In this document: piece after piece, positions 1 through 9,209 of the stretch
Layout: every line of letters starts with the position of its first letter
Position numbering within the stretch: position 1 is the stretch's first letter
DNA from: Thalassobaculum sp. OXR-137
GTDB taxonomy: Bacteria; Pseudomonadota; Alphaproteobacteria; Thalassobaculales; Thalassobaculaceae
Direction of reading: 5' to 3'
Length of the DNA: 64,000 nucleotides
Assembly (NCBI RefSeq): GCF_034377285.1
Contig: NZ_CP139715.1
Location: forward strand, 2,092,001-2,156,000
The notes under the pieces: model-generated
Told to the model about the DNA's origin: nothing
Seen by the model: only the letters and a program-made list of their open reading frames with translations
Databases searched by the model: none
Position numbers and translations under genes: made by a program

Positions 1-209
1 GGCCGGCCGGCGGTTCCACCGTCGAGGCGCTTGCCAGAGGCGGCAATCGGGCGGATCATGGGATCAAGGCCCGGCCTAAGGGCACATGCGACGGGATCGG
101 GCCGTTCTAGCCGCCTCGGAACGGGCGCGGCCGAGCATTGACCAGGACGACCCGACGTTCCGCAAGGCCGCCGGACCGGCCCGCCCGCTTCGCCAAGCGG
201 GAGGTTGAA

Positions 210-641
210 ATGCTTGTTTCCGATATCCTGAAGACCAAGGGCAACAATGTGGTCACGGTCGCGCCGGATACCCCGGTGGGTGCGGCCGTCGCCACGCTCG
301 CCGAGATGCGGATCGGCTGCATCGTCGTCACCACCGACGGCGGTGCGCTCGCTGGCATCCTGTCGGAACGCGACGTGGTGCGGGTGCTGGCCCAGCAGGG
401 CGGCGACGTGCTCGATGAGCCGGTCAGCGCGCTGATGACCGCCAAGGTGATCACCTGCGCGCCGACCCAGACCATCGCCGACGTCATGGAGATGATGACC
501 AAGGGCCGGTTCCGGCACGTCCCCGTGCTGGAGGACGGACGGCTGGCCGGAATGGTGTCGATCGGCGACGTGGTCAAGTTCCGCCTGGAGGAAACCGAGG
601 AGGAGGTCCGCCAACTCGCCGCCTACGTCGCCGGCGGCTGA
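210..641 (+). CDS. CBS domain pair protein
   Basis: Protein of 143 aa made almost entirely of two CBS domains (about residues 8-65 and 75-132). Such Bateman modules bind adenine nucleotides and act as small ligand-sensing regulators; the partner here is unknown. Visible CBS hallmarks are GILSERDVVRVLA in the first repeat and RHVPVLEDGRLAGMVSIGDV in the second. I chose ATG 210 because a GGGAGG ribosome site lies just upstream and homologous sequence begins there, although the frame stays open back to 138. The 200 bases before it hold no gene I recognise. It converges with the lyase gene across a strong hairpin. Confidence 0.88.
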   Translation: MLVSDILKTKGNNVVTVAPDTPVGAAVATLAEMRIGCIVVTTDGGALAGILSERDVVRVLAQQGGDVLDEPVSALMTAKVITCAPTQTIADVMEMMTKGRFRHVPVLEDGRLAGMVSIGDVVKFRLEETEEEVRQLAAYVAGG

Positions 642-662
642 GGGTTTCGACGCTCAGATACA

Positions 663-691
663 GACCGTCCGGCGGCCTCCGCCGGACGGTC
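663..691. terminator. Perfect hairpin between convergent genes
   Basis: A 13-bp perfect stem (GACCGTCCGGCGG and its complement) with a 3-base loop sits between the stop codons of two convergent genes. It is GC-rich without a clear T run, so it may act as a bidirectional terminator or RNA-stabilising hairpin. Confidence 0.6.
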
Positions 692-712
692 GTGCGCTGG
701 TGCGCTCCGGCG

Positions 713-1927
713 TCAGAGACCGCGGGCGCGGACCGCGTCGCGGATGCGGACGAGGGCCTCGTCCAGGGTGCTGCGCGGGCAGGCGAGGTTGATGCGCTCG
801 AAGCCTTCGCCCTCCGCGCCGAAGATGTAGCCCTCGTCGAAATAGACCTTGGCCTCGTTCAGCATCAGGTCCTCCAGCGCATCCTTGTCCAGGCCGAGCG
901 CCCGACAGTCGAACCACTGCAGATAGGTGCCCTGGGGCCGGATCGCGCGGATCTGCGGCACTTCCTGACCGAAGAAGGCGATCAGCCGGTCGGCGTTGCC
1001 GGCGACATAGGCCATCACCCCGTCGAGCCAGTCGGACGCTCCGCGATAGGCGGCGATGGTCGCGGCGATGCCGAACGGGTTCATGCCCGGCAGGGTGTGG
1101 ATCGCGTAGGTCTCGGCGAATGTCTCGCGCAGGGCCGGGTTGGGAATGAAGATGTTGGAGGTGTGCAGCCCGGCGAGATTGAAGGTCTTGGACGGCGCGG
1201 TGCAGACGATGGTGTTCTGGGCCGCCACGTCGCCCAGGGTGGCGAAGGGCGTGAAGGTCTCGCCCGGCAGCATCAGGTCGCCATGAATCTCGTCGGCGAC
1301 CACGATCACGCCGTTTCGGGCGCAGATCTCGGCGACGGCGGTGAGTTCCTCGGCGGTCCAGACCCGGCCGATCGGGTTGTGCGGCGAGCACAGGATCAGC
1401 AGCTTCGCCTTCGGGTCCTTGGCCTTCGCCTCCAGGTCCTCCAGGTCCATGCGATAGGCGCCGTCCTCCAGGATCAGCGAGTTGGAGACCACCTCGCAGC
1501 CGTTGTTGGTGGTCACCCGGAAGAACGGATAATAGACTGGCCGCTGGACGATGACCTTGTCGCCGGGCTGGGTGAAGGCGCGGACCACCACGTTCAGGGT
1601 CGGCACCACACCGGGCGCGGTGATCAGCCAGTCGCCCTGGGCGTCCCAGCCCTGCCGGGTGCGGAACCAGCCGCAGACCGCGTCCACATAATCGTCGGTC
1701 TTGGCCGAATAGCCGAAGATGCCGTGGGCGGCGAGGTCGCCCAGCGCCTTGGTCACCGCCGGCGGGCAGCGGAAATCCATGTCGGCCACCCACATCGGCA
1801 GCACCCGGTCGTCGCCGTGATGCCGGTACGTCTTGTCCCAGGCCGCGAAGCCGCCGTGGTTGTGGTAGTCCCATTTGACCGAATGGGTGTTCTCGCGGTC
1901 GATGATCTCGTCGAAGTCGAACGGCAT
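713..1927 (-). CDS. MalY/PatB family C-S lyase (cystathionine beta-lyase-type aminotransferase fold)
   Basis: Fold-type I PLP enzyme of 404 aa, the usual length for the MalY/PatB group, which cleaves the C-S bond of cystathionine or related cysteine conjugates. The N-terminus RENTHSVKWD, the block LPMWVADMDF and the PLP lysine K247 in the motif APSKTFNLAGL are typical of the group. The reading frame runs far upstream of the start, but family similarity begins at ATG 1927 (MPFDFDEI). It is followed on the minus strand by nothing co-directional; upstream lies a glutathione transferase about 90 bp away, so a shared transcript is possible. Substrate (cystathionine or another thioether) cannot be decided from sequence. 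Confidence 0.88.
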   Translation of the reverse strand: MPFDFDEIIDRENTHSVKWDYHNHGGFAAWDKTYRHHGDDRVLPMWVADMDFRCPPAVTKALGDLAAHGIFGYSAKTDDYVDAVCGWFRTRQGWDAQGDWLITAPGVVPTLNVVVRAFTQPGDKVIVQRPVYYPFFRVTTNNGCEVVSNSLILEDGAYRMDLEDLEAKAKDPKAKLLILCSPHNPIGRVWTAEELTAVAEICARNGVIVVADEIHGDLMLPGETFTPFATLGDVAAQNTIVCTAPSKTFNLAGLHTSNIFIPNPALRETFAETYAIHTLPGMNPFGIAATIAAYRGASDWLDGVMAYVAGNADRLIAFFGQEVPQIRAIRPQGTYLQWFDCRALGLDKDALEDLMLNEAKVYFDEGYIFGAEGEGFERINLACPRSTLDEALVRIRDAVRARGL

Positions 1928-2016
1928 GCGGGGCGTCCTCGGGGCAGGTCGGATCTGGACGGTAGAGGACCATACTCCTCCGCCGAACTGAAGCGACCAA
2001 TGGCGACCGAGACGGC

Positions 2017-2670
<654 letters not shown>

Positions 2671-2721
2671 GTCCGATCGTTCCTTCCCTGATGGGGCGCC
2701 CATTTCTGCGGATGTGTCGGT

Positions 2722-3399
2722 TTACGGACCGATGGGCTTGCCCAGCAGTCTGCAGGTGTTCAGCACCGCGTCAATCCACCAGCCCTCCAGTAGATCCTCC
2801 TCCAGCTCCCAGCGCTGCTTGGTGGCGCGCCAGCGGGCGGCATAGGGACACCAGTAGCCATGGGCGGGGGGCATCCAGGACAGTGGGTCGCCGTCGCCCT
2901 TCGATCGGTTGGCGCTCCGGTCGACGGCGATCAGCGTGTCCGGGTGGGACAGATCGTTGGCATAGGCCACGCGCCGGGCGGCGTCCCAGCGGTGCGCGCC
3001 GGAGCGGTGCGCCTCCGACAGCGGCACCCGGTGATCGACGTCGAGGTCGCCCGGATCGGTGAAGGTCGCGCCGGTGAACGGGTCGTACCAGCGGCCTGCG
3101 ACGACCTTGCAGCCGTCGGGGCTCAGGGTCGGCCGGTCGAGGCTTTCGGCGATCAGCACTTCCTGGCGGGTGTCCCGGCAATTGCCGTCGTCATCGTTCC
3201 AATGCCGGTAGAGCTCTCGGTCGAACGGCTCGTCCACCGGATAGAACAGTTCCGACTGGCGCAGGCCGGCGGTGGCGGCGACCAGGGCGGCGATCACCAC
3301 GGCCCAGCGCGACCACCGGCCTGTCCGGCGTCTCCAGAAGCCGGTGCGCTGGTGGTTGGCGGCCTTGCGGGAGTGGGGGCGAGCCTGCCGGCGGGCCAT
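2722..3399 (-). CDS. Membrane-anchored or secreted HNH nuclease (GmrSD C-terminal/DUF1524-like)
   Basis: Protein of 225 aa. Residues 1-30 are strongly basic, residues 31-48 form a hydrophobic segment that could be a signal anchor, and the rest is an HNH-type nuclease domain. The metal-finger core is DLDVDHRVPLSEAHRSGAHRW, with D122 and H123 the expected general-base pair and the later NRSKGD (N164) completing it, followed by PLSWMPP and a WCPY segment common in this family. Its ATG begins 2 bp after the stop of the AEC carrier gene, so the two are co-transcribed. The anchor suggests an extracytoplasmic nuclease, perhaps for DNA scavenging. The target is unknown. Confidence 0.82.
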   Translation of the reverse strand: MARRQARPHSRKAANHQRTGFWRRRTGRWSRWAVVIAALVAATAGLRQSELFYPVDEPFDRELYRHWNDDDGNCRDTRQEVLIAESLDRPTLSPDGCKVVAGRWYDPFTGATFTDPGDLDVDHRVPLSEAHRSGAHRWDAARRVAYANDLSHPDTLIAVDRSANRSKGDGDPLSWMPPAHGYWCPYAARWRATKQRWELEEDLLEGWWIDAVLNTCRLLGKPIGP

Positions 3400-3401
3400 G
3401 C

Positions 3402-4349
3402 TCAGACCCCGATGGGCGGATAAAGGATCAGCAGCCCGGTCACCGTCAGCAGCGACAGGCCGGTCGCGGCCAGGATGGCAGCCGAGGCGGCGGTGACCGA
3501 GATGCCGTAGTGCTGGGCGAAGACATAGACGTTCGCGCCCACCGGGCAGGCGGCGAAGATCACCGCGGCTTGCACCCAGAACGGATCGGCGCCGACCACA
3601 TAGGCGAGGATCACGAAGGTGAGCGCCGGGTGCACGAACAGCTTGAACAGCACCATCATCGCCGCCGGTCCGACGCTGCCGGCGACGCGGCGATAGGCCA
3701 GGGTGGCGCCCAGCGCGAACAGGGCGGAGGGCGGTCCCGCCTGGCCGATAAAGCCGAAGCTCTTGTCGATCAGGTCGGGCACCGGCAGGCCGGCGATGCC
3801 CCACAGGATGCCGATCAGGGTCGACATCAGGATCGGATTCTTCAGCATGGCCCGCAGCGACAGGCGCACCGCCCGCCATCCGCCGCCCGGCCGGTCGCTG
3901 CCTCGGGCGATTTCCAGCATCATGGTGACGATGCTGAACAGCAGCACGTCGAGAGTGAACAGCAGCACGGCCGCGGTGGCGCCCTTCTCACCGAACAGGC
4001 CGAACAACAGCGGCAGGGCGAGCAGCACCCCGTTCGAGAAGCAGGACCCGAAGCCCTGCATGGTCATCTCGGCGAAGCGCTGGCGGAACAGCAATCCGCC
4101 GAGCACCGCACTGGCGGTGAAGACCAGCACCTCGCTGTAGAAGAAGCCGGCCACGAAGGACCATTCGCCGATCGACGTGACATCGGTCTTCGCCATCAGC
4201 CGGAACAGCATGGGCGGCATGGCGAAGGTGAAGACGAAGGCGTTGAGGCCGCGTACCCATTCCTCCGCAAGCACGCGGGTCTTGCCGGCGATGAAGCCGG
4301 CGAAGATCACGGCGAACAGAGGGACGACGGCGTTGAGGATGGCATCCAA
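3402..4349 (-). CDS. AEC family (auxin efflux carrier-like) permease
   Basis: Integral membrane protein of 315 aa with about ten hydrophobic segments in two halves, matching the AEC family. Bacterial members export or import small organic anions such as malonate or malate, so the substrate here is open. The N-terminus DAILNAVVPLFAVIFAGFIAG is typical of family starts. No ATG exists at the right place: a TTG at 4349 is the likely start, with GGGAG about seven bases upstream. The downstream HNH nuclease gene follows 2 bp after the stop. Confidence 0.86.
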   Translation of the reverse strand: MDAILNAVVPLFAVIFAGFIAGKTRVLAEEWVRGLNAFVFTFAMPPMLFRLMAKTDVTSIGEWSFVAGFFYSEVLVFTASAVLGGLLFRQRFAEMTMQGFGSCFSNGVLLALPLLFGLFGEKGATAAVLLFTLDVLLFSIVTMMLEIARGSDRPGGGWRAVRLSLRAMLKNPILMSTLIGILWGIAGLPVPDLIDKSFGFIGQAGPPSALFALGATLAYRRVAGSVGPAAMMVLFKLFVHPALTFVILAYVVGADPFWVQAAVIFAACPVGANVYVFAQHYGISVTAASAAILAATGLSLLTVTGLLILYPPIGV

Positions 4350-4420
4350 GCGTCGGCTCCCGGGGAAGACGCGCCATCTAGCGATGGTGGCGCGGGCGCG
4401 TCAACGCGTAGACTGTGCCC

Positions 4421-5245
4421 ATGCCGAGTGTCGTCACCCGTCGAACGCTGATTGCCGCCCTAGCCGGTCTTCCCGCCGCCTGCGCCGGCGGGCCGGGACC
4501 GGAGATCTGGCGGCGTCACGATCCGCTGTCGCTGCGGGTGGTCGACCATCGGGTCTGGCAGGTCTTCCTAGACCGCAACACCCGGGACTGGCCGGACGGA
4601 ATCACCAGGGTCGACTATGCCCGGGTGTCGACCGCCGATCGCGAACTGCTGGAGGCGTATATCCGCGAGCAGTCGGCCCTGCCGGTGGCCTCGCTCGCCC
4701 GGCGCGAGCAGCTTGCGTTCTGGCTGAACATGCACAACGCCCTGGTGGTGCGGCTGGTCCTCGACCATCTGATCGTCGGCAGTCCGGACGAGATCGAGAC
4801 CGGCGGCCTGTTCAGCCGGGGCCCCTGGGATGTGCCGCTGACCCGGGTGGAGGGGCGGGAGGTCTCGCTCGCGGGGATCCGGCGGGAGGTTCTGGCCCCG
4901 GTCTTTCACGACCCGCGCTGGCATTACGGCCTGTGCGACGGGACCCTCGGCGCGCCGAGCCTGCAGCGCGGGGCCTTCGTCGGCGCCGATGTGGACCGGC
5001 GGCTGGAGGATGCGGCCATCGACTATATCGCGCACCCGCGGGCGGTGGACGTGCCGGCGGATCGCCCCGGGGTGGTCCGCCTGAACGCTCTCTGGCGGCG
5101 CCACATGGCGGATTTCGGCGGGTCGCTTCAGGCCGTCTTCGCCAGCATCGACCTGTATGCGGAGGCCAGCCTGAGAGCCGTTCTCGCGCGCCGTCCGGAG
5201 GTGGTCTGGATGGACGACCGGCGACTGAACAATTTTCAAGTCTAG
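4421..5245 (+). CDS. DUF547 domain protein, probable exported/lipoprotein
   Basis: Protein of 274 aa with an N-terminal export signal (twin arginine TRRT, hydrophobic stretch, then a cysteine in LPAACAGG that could be a lipidated cysteine, although the preceding residues are an imperfect lipobox). The body is a DUF547 domain; the characteristic AFWLNMHNALVVRLVL block is present. The biochemical role of DUF547 is not established. ATG 4421 is preferred to GTG 4415 two codons earlier. The gene is divergent from the AEC carrier with only about 70 bp between, so the two promoters must overlap or face each other. Confidence 0.8.
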   Translation: MPSVVTRRTLIAALAGLPAACAGGPGPEIWRRHDPLSLRVVDHRVWQVFLDRNTRDWPDGITRVDYARVSTADRELLEAYIREQSALPVASLARREQLAFWLNMHNALVVRLVLDHLIVGSPDEIETGGLFSRGPWDVPLTRVEGREVSLAGIRREVLAPVFHDPRWHYGLCDGTLGAPSLQRGAFVGADVDRRLEDAAIDYIAHPRAVDVPADRPGVVRLNALWRRHMADFGGSLQAVFASIDLYAEASLRAVLARRPEVVWMDDRRLNNFQV

Positions 5246-5371
5246 CGGGCGTCCTGCGTCGACAGTCAAGGTTAATTTGGTATATGTACCCGTCGCCACT
5301 AGGGTTTTACTCTAGGAGCATCGAAATGAACCCGATTTCGAACGGAAGCCGCGGCAGGGGCCGGAGGGATC

Positions 5372-6388
5372 ATGCGCGTTCGTGAGGATTACCGCAGCAT
5401 CAACGGCCCGGAAAAGGCCGCCATCCTGCTGATGTCACTCGGCGAGCATCAGGCTGCCGCCCTGTTCGCCCAGATGGACGACGAGGAGATCAAGGAGATC
5501 TCCCAGGTGATGGCCGGCCTCGGGACAGTCTCTTCAAATATCGTCGAAAGGTTGTTCGTCGAATTCGCCGAGCAGGTGTCCTCCACCGGCTCGCTGGTCG
5601 GCTCGCTGGACAGTACCGAGCGTCTGCTGACCAAGGTACTCGGCGAGGATCGCGTCGCCGACATCATGGAGGAGATCCGCGGCCCGGCGGGTCGCACCAT
5701 GTGGGACAAGCTCGCCAACGTGAACGAGAACGTTCTGGCGAACTATCTGAAGAACGAGTACCCGCAGACCGTCGCCGTCATTCTCGGCAAGATCAGCCAG
5801 GCGCACGCCGCCAAGGTGCTGGCGACCCTGCCGGAGAACTTCGCCATGGAAGTCGTCATGCGCATGCTGCGCATGGAGGCGGTGAACAAGGAAATCGAGC
5901 GCGACGTGGAGCGGGTGCTGCGCACCGAGTTCATGTCCAACCTGGCGCGCACCAACCGGCGCGACAGCCACGAGATGATGGCGGAGATCTTCAACAGCCT
6001 GGACCGCGCCACCGAGAGCCGGTTCCTGTCCGCTCTGGAAGAGCGCAACAAGGACAGCGCGGAGAAGATCCGCTCGCTGATGTTCACCTTCGAGGATTTG
6101 AGCCGCCTCGACCCGGCGGGCGTCCAGACCCTGCTGCGGGCGGTGGACAAGGACAAGATGACGATCGCGCTCAAGGGTGCGTCGGAGGAGCTGCGCGACC
6201 TGTTCTTCTCCAACATGTCGGAACGCGCCGGCAAGCTGCTGCGCGAGGACATGCAGGCGATGGGGCCGATCCGGCTCAAGGACGTGGAGGACGCCCAGAC
6301 CGCCATGGTGCAGTCGGCCAAGGATCTGGCCGACCGCGGCGAGATCGTGCTGGGCGGGTCCGGCGGGGACGACCAACTGGTCTACTGA
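5372..6388 (+). CDS. fliG: Flagellar motor switch protein FliG
   Basis: Protein of 338 aa, normal FliG length. The N-terminal domain begins with the conserved [17 protein letters not shown]. The middle domain has [12 protein letters not shown], the alphaproteobacterial version of the EHPQ motif, and the C-terminal torque helix contains [16 protein letters not shown] with the charged residues that face MotA. FliG forms the rotor ring on the MS ring protein FliF. Start ATG 5372 has a good GGAGGG site. No other flagellar gene is visible in the window: neighbours are DUF547 and a DksA-like gene, so this copy sits outside a flagellar operon. Confidence 0.96.
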   Translation: MRVREDYRSINGPEKAAILLMSLGEHQAAALFAQMDDEEIKEISQVMAGLGTVSSNIVERLFVEFAEQVSSTGSLVGSLDSTERLLTKVLGEDRVADIMEEIRGPAGRTMWDKLANVNENVLANYLKNEYPQTVAVILGKISQAHAAKVLATLPENFAMEVVMRMLRMEAVNKEIERDVERVLRTEFMSNLARTNRRDSHEMMAEIFNSLDRATESRFLSALEERNKDSAEKIRSLMFTFEDLSRLDPAGVQTLLRAVDKDKMTIALKGASEELRDLFFSNMSERAGKLLREDMQAMGPIRLKDVEDAQTAMVQSAKDLADRGEIVLGGSGGDDQLVY

Positions 6389-6451
6389 TCCGCTTGGGTC
6401 CAAGCGGGGGAATCGTTAGGACAATCGGGCCATCGGGTGCATCATCGCCGC

Positions 6452-6814
6452 ATGAGCCCCATGCAAGAACTGCAGTTCGACACGGATGACGACGACGCTG
6501 TTCGTCACGTGCTGACTGAACGCCGCGCCGAGATCGAAGCCCTGATGGCCGGATCCAAGGAGGCGCGCGGGGCGGTGGAGCTCGATCAGAGCCGGGTCGG
6601 ACGCCTGTCGCGCATGGACGCGATCCAGGACCAGGCCATGGCGCTGGAGACCGACCGCCGGCGGACCCTGGAACTTCAGCGCATCGGCTCGGCCCTCAAG
6701 CGTCTCGCCGCCGGCGAGTACGGAAGTTGCGTGCGCTGCGGCGAGGAAATCGAGGCCGCCCGGCTCGGCAGCGATCCCGCCGCCACGATCTGCATGGACT
6801 GCGCCGACAGCTGA
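6452..6814 (+). CDS. TraR/DksA-family zinc finger protein
   Basis: Small protein of about 120 aa. The N-terminal two thirds is predicted helical (coiled-coil-like), and the C-terminus has a four-cysteine zinc finger CVRCGEEIEAARL...CMDC, as in TraR/DksA proteins. These bind the RNA polymerase secondary channel and modulate initiation with ppGpp. It is shorter than DksA itself and lacks the coiled-coil tip acidic pair at a position I can align with certainty, so it is a paralogue rather than dksA. The start is uncertain: GTG 6437, ATG 6452 and ATG 6461 are all in frame and none has a clear ribosome site. It follows fliG by about 60 bp. Confidence 0.8.
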   Translation: MSPMQELQFDTDDDDAVRHVLTERRAEIEALMAGSKEARGAVELDQSRVGRLSRMDAIQDQAMALETDRRRTLELQRIGSALKRLAAGEYGSCVRCGEEIEAARLGSDPAATICMDCADS

Positions 6815-6874
6815 TCCCGCGCTGCGGTCATCAACCGCGTTGCCTCTGTCCGACCGCGGTGGCAGTGTCCCGTC

Positions 6875-7918
6875 ATGGCGATAGACGGCAACGAATTTCT
6901 CCGCGACATCTGGTACTTCGCGATGCCTTCGGCGGCGCTGAAGCCGGGTGAGATGTGCGACAAGACCCTGCTCGAGGAGCCGCTGGTCTTCGCGCGGACG
7001 TCCGAGGGCGCGGTGTTCGCCCTGCGCGACATCTGCCCGCACCGGGGCATCCCCCTGTCGGACGGCTGGTTCGACGGCAAGGAGGTGGAGTGCTGCTATC
7101 ACGGCTGGCGCTTCGCCCCGAACGGCCACTGCACCTGCATCCCGTCGCTGACCGACGACCAGGAGATGGACGTGGACGCGATCCGCGTGCGGCCCTATCC
7201 GGTTGAGGAACGCGGCGGCGGGATCTGGGTCTACATGTCCTCCGACCCGCGAGGCCGCACCGAGCCGAAGGTGGCCCCGCCCGATCTGCCGGAGGTCACC
7301 GCCCTCGGCCCCGGCCTGACCGAGCGGATGATCTTCCCCAGCCATATCGACCATGCGGTCATCGGCCTGATGGACCCGGCGCACGGACCCTTCGTGCACC
7401 AGAGCTGGTGGTGGCGCAGCAAGCGCTCGATCCACGAGAAGGCCAAGCGCTTCGGGCCGGCCGAGTACGGCTTCGCCATGCTGCGCCACCAGCCGTCGAG
7501 CAACTCCGCCGCCTACAAGCTGCTGGGCGGCACCCCGACCACGGAGATCCGCTTCCGCCTGCCGGGCATCCGGATCGAGGATATCGAGGTCGGCGACAAG
7601 CGGGTCTGCAACCTGACCACGGTCACCCCGATCGACCGGCAGACGACCGAAATCCATCACATGATGTACTGGAACGTCGGCTGGGCCGGGGCGCTGAAGC
7701 CGATTCTGCGGGTCTTCGCCCGCAAGTTCCTGGGCCAGGACCGCGACGTGGTGGTCAAGCAGCAGCGCGGGCTGAAATACGACCCGAACCTGATGCTCAT
7801 CAACGACGCGGACATGCAGGCCAAGTGGTACTACCGCCTGAAGAAATCCTACGCCGGCTGGACCGAGGGCGCGTTCGAGAACCCGGTGCGGGAAACCACG
7901 CTGCGCTGGCGGAGCTGA
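6875..7918 (+). CDS. Rieske non-heme iron oxygenase, alpha subunit type
   Basis: Protein of 347 aa with an N-terminal Rieske [2Fe-2S] domain (ligands C54 and H56 in CPHRG, C73 and H76 in CCYHGW) and a C-terminal mononuclear iron domain. D167, H170 and H175 in LMDPAHGPFVH fit the bridging aspartate and iron histidines. The family covers vanillate O-demethylase-like and other ring hydroxylating or demethylating oxygenases; the substrate is unknown. No reductase or ferredoxin gene is adjacent, so electrons must come from elsewhere. The next gene, an adenylate cyclase, starts 7 bp after the stop, and an MFS transporter follows it with a 4-bp overlap. Confidence 0.88.
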   Translation: MAIDGNEFLRDIWYFAMPSAALKPGEMCDKTLLEEPLVFARTSEGAVFALRDICPHRGIPLSDGWFDGKEVECCYHGWRFAPNGHCTCIPSLTDDQEMDVDAIRVRPYPVEERGGGIWVYMSSDPRGRTEPKVAPPDLPEVTALGPGLTERMIFPSHIDHAVIGLMDPAHGPFVHQSWWWRSKRSIHEKAKRFGPAEYGFAMLRHQPSSNSAAYKLLGGTPTTEIRFRLPGIRIEDIEVGDKRVCNLTTVTPIDRQTTEIHHMMYWNVGWAGALKPILRVFARKFLGQDRDVVVKQQRGLKYDPNLMLINDADMQAKWYYRLKKSYAGWTEGAFENPVRETTLRWRS

Positions 7919-7925
7919 CCGGAAC

Positions 7926-9209
7926 GTGAGCACGACCGCCGAGGTCCTGCGCGACCGCGAGGCGAAGGGCGTCGCCCTGTTCATCACCCTGGAGATCGTC
8001 GGCCTCGCCGCCCTCACCGCCGGCATCCTGCTGTTCGTGTCCCGGGCCATGCCGCTGTCGGTGCTGGCGGTCTCGCTGCCGGGCATTCTCGTGCTGGCCG
8101 GGCTTCTGTTTCGGGTACGCCGTCGGCGGTGGGTGACCCGGGCCGGTCTGGTGGCCGTCCTGGTGTCGATCCTCGCCACCGGGCCGTTCGTGTTTCTGGA
8201 GTGGGAGGGAACCGGAACCGCCGCCGCCTATCTGGCGAAGACCGGTTATCCCATGGGCCTGATCCTGCTGGTTCTGACCGCCACGACCCTCCAGCCGATC
8301 TATCCCGCCATCGTCACGGTTCTGCTGGCGCTGTTCCACGGGCTCCTGATCGGTCTCGCTCTGGACGATCCGAGCACCGTGCTTGCGACTCTCGCCACCT
8401 GGCAGGAGCATGTGATGGGACCGGCCCTGCATCTAGGCCGGACGGCGAACGAGATGGCCTTCCTGCTGGCCACCGGCGCGATCGTCACCTTCTCCACCTG
8501 GATCGCCCGGCGCACGGTCATGTCCGCCGCCCGTCTGGAACAGGCGGCGGGGCAACTCAGCCGGTACTTCTCGCCGGAGGTGGCGGAGCGCGTGGCGACG
8601 GCCGATCCCGACTTCCTGCGTCCGGGCGGCAGCCTGCGCTTCGTCGCGGTGCTGGTGTCCGATATCGGCGGCTTCACCGCTCTGTCCGCCTCAATCGGGC
8701 CGGACGCGACCATGCGGTTTCTGGCCGACTACCAGAAGCGGATGACCGAGGTGATCTTCCGTAACGGCGGCTCGGTCGACAAGTTCATCGGCGACGGCAT
8801 CCTCGCCACCTTCGGGGCCACCGGGACGATGCCCTCGCCCTGCGAGCGCGCAGTCGCCACCGCCCAGGGAATGATGGCGGCGCTGCACGACCTGAACGCC
8901 GACCGCGCCGCCGCCGGCGAGCCGCCGGTCACCCACCGCATCGGCGTGCACGCCGGCGAGGCGATGGTCGGCAATGTCGGCAGCGAGGACCGACTTGAGT
9001 TCACGGTGATCGGCGACGTGGTCAATCTGACGAACCGGATCGAGCAGGCCTGCAAGCAGACCGGCGATGCGGTGCTGCTGTCGCGCGCCGTGCTGGAGGC
9101 CTGTCCCGACGTGACGGGGACGTCCCGCGGGTGCGTGCCGCTTCCCGGCGTCGAGACGCCGCCGGAGCTCTTCGCCCTGACGCCTCCGGCCGACCGGGAG
9201 ACCGCATGA
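7926..9209 (+). CDS. Membrane-bound class III adenylate cyclase
   Basis: Protein of 427 aa. Residues 15-195 contain about six hydrophobic helices, and a class III cyclase homology domain fills residues 235-415. Metal-binding aspartates are D246 (VSDIGGFTAL) and D290 (KFIGDGILATFG). K286 together with D364 in VIGDVVNLTNR gives the adenine-specifying pair, and R371 is the transition-state arginine, so the enzyme should make cAMP. It starts at GTG 7926, only 7 bp after the Rieske oxygenase stop. Its stop overlaps the ATG of the MFS gene. The membrane part is not a known named sensor type. Confidence 0.9.
   Translation: MSTTAEVLRDREAKGVALFITLEIVGLAALTAGILLFVSRAMPLSVLAVSLPGILVLAGLLFRVRRRRWVTRAGLVAVLVSILATGPFVFLEWEGTGTAAAYLAKTGYPMGLILLVLTATTLQPIYPAIVTVLLALFHGLLIGLALDDPSTVLATLATWQEHVMGPALHLGRTANEMAFLLATGAIVTFSTWIARRTVMSAARLEQAAGQLSRYFSPEVAERVATADPDFLRPGGSLRFVAVLVSDIGGFTALSASIGPDATMRFLADYQKRMTEVIFRNGGSVDKFIGDGILATFGATGTMPSPCERAVATAQGMMAALHDLNADRAAAGEPPVTHRIGVHAGEAMVGNVGSEDRLEFTVIGDVVNLTNRIEQACKQTGDAVLLSRAVLEACPDVTGTSRGCVPLPGVETPPELFALTPPADRETA

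Noticed and set aside
1-209. End of a gene entering from the left edge
   Set aside because: Plus-strand frames carry short open stretches but none resembles a known protein, and no minus-strand start was convincing.
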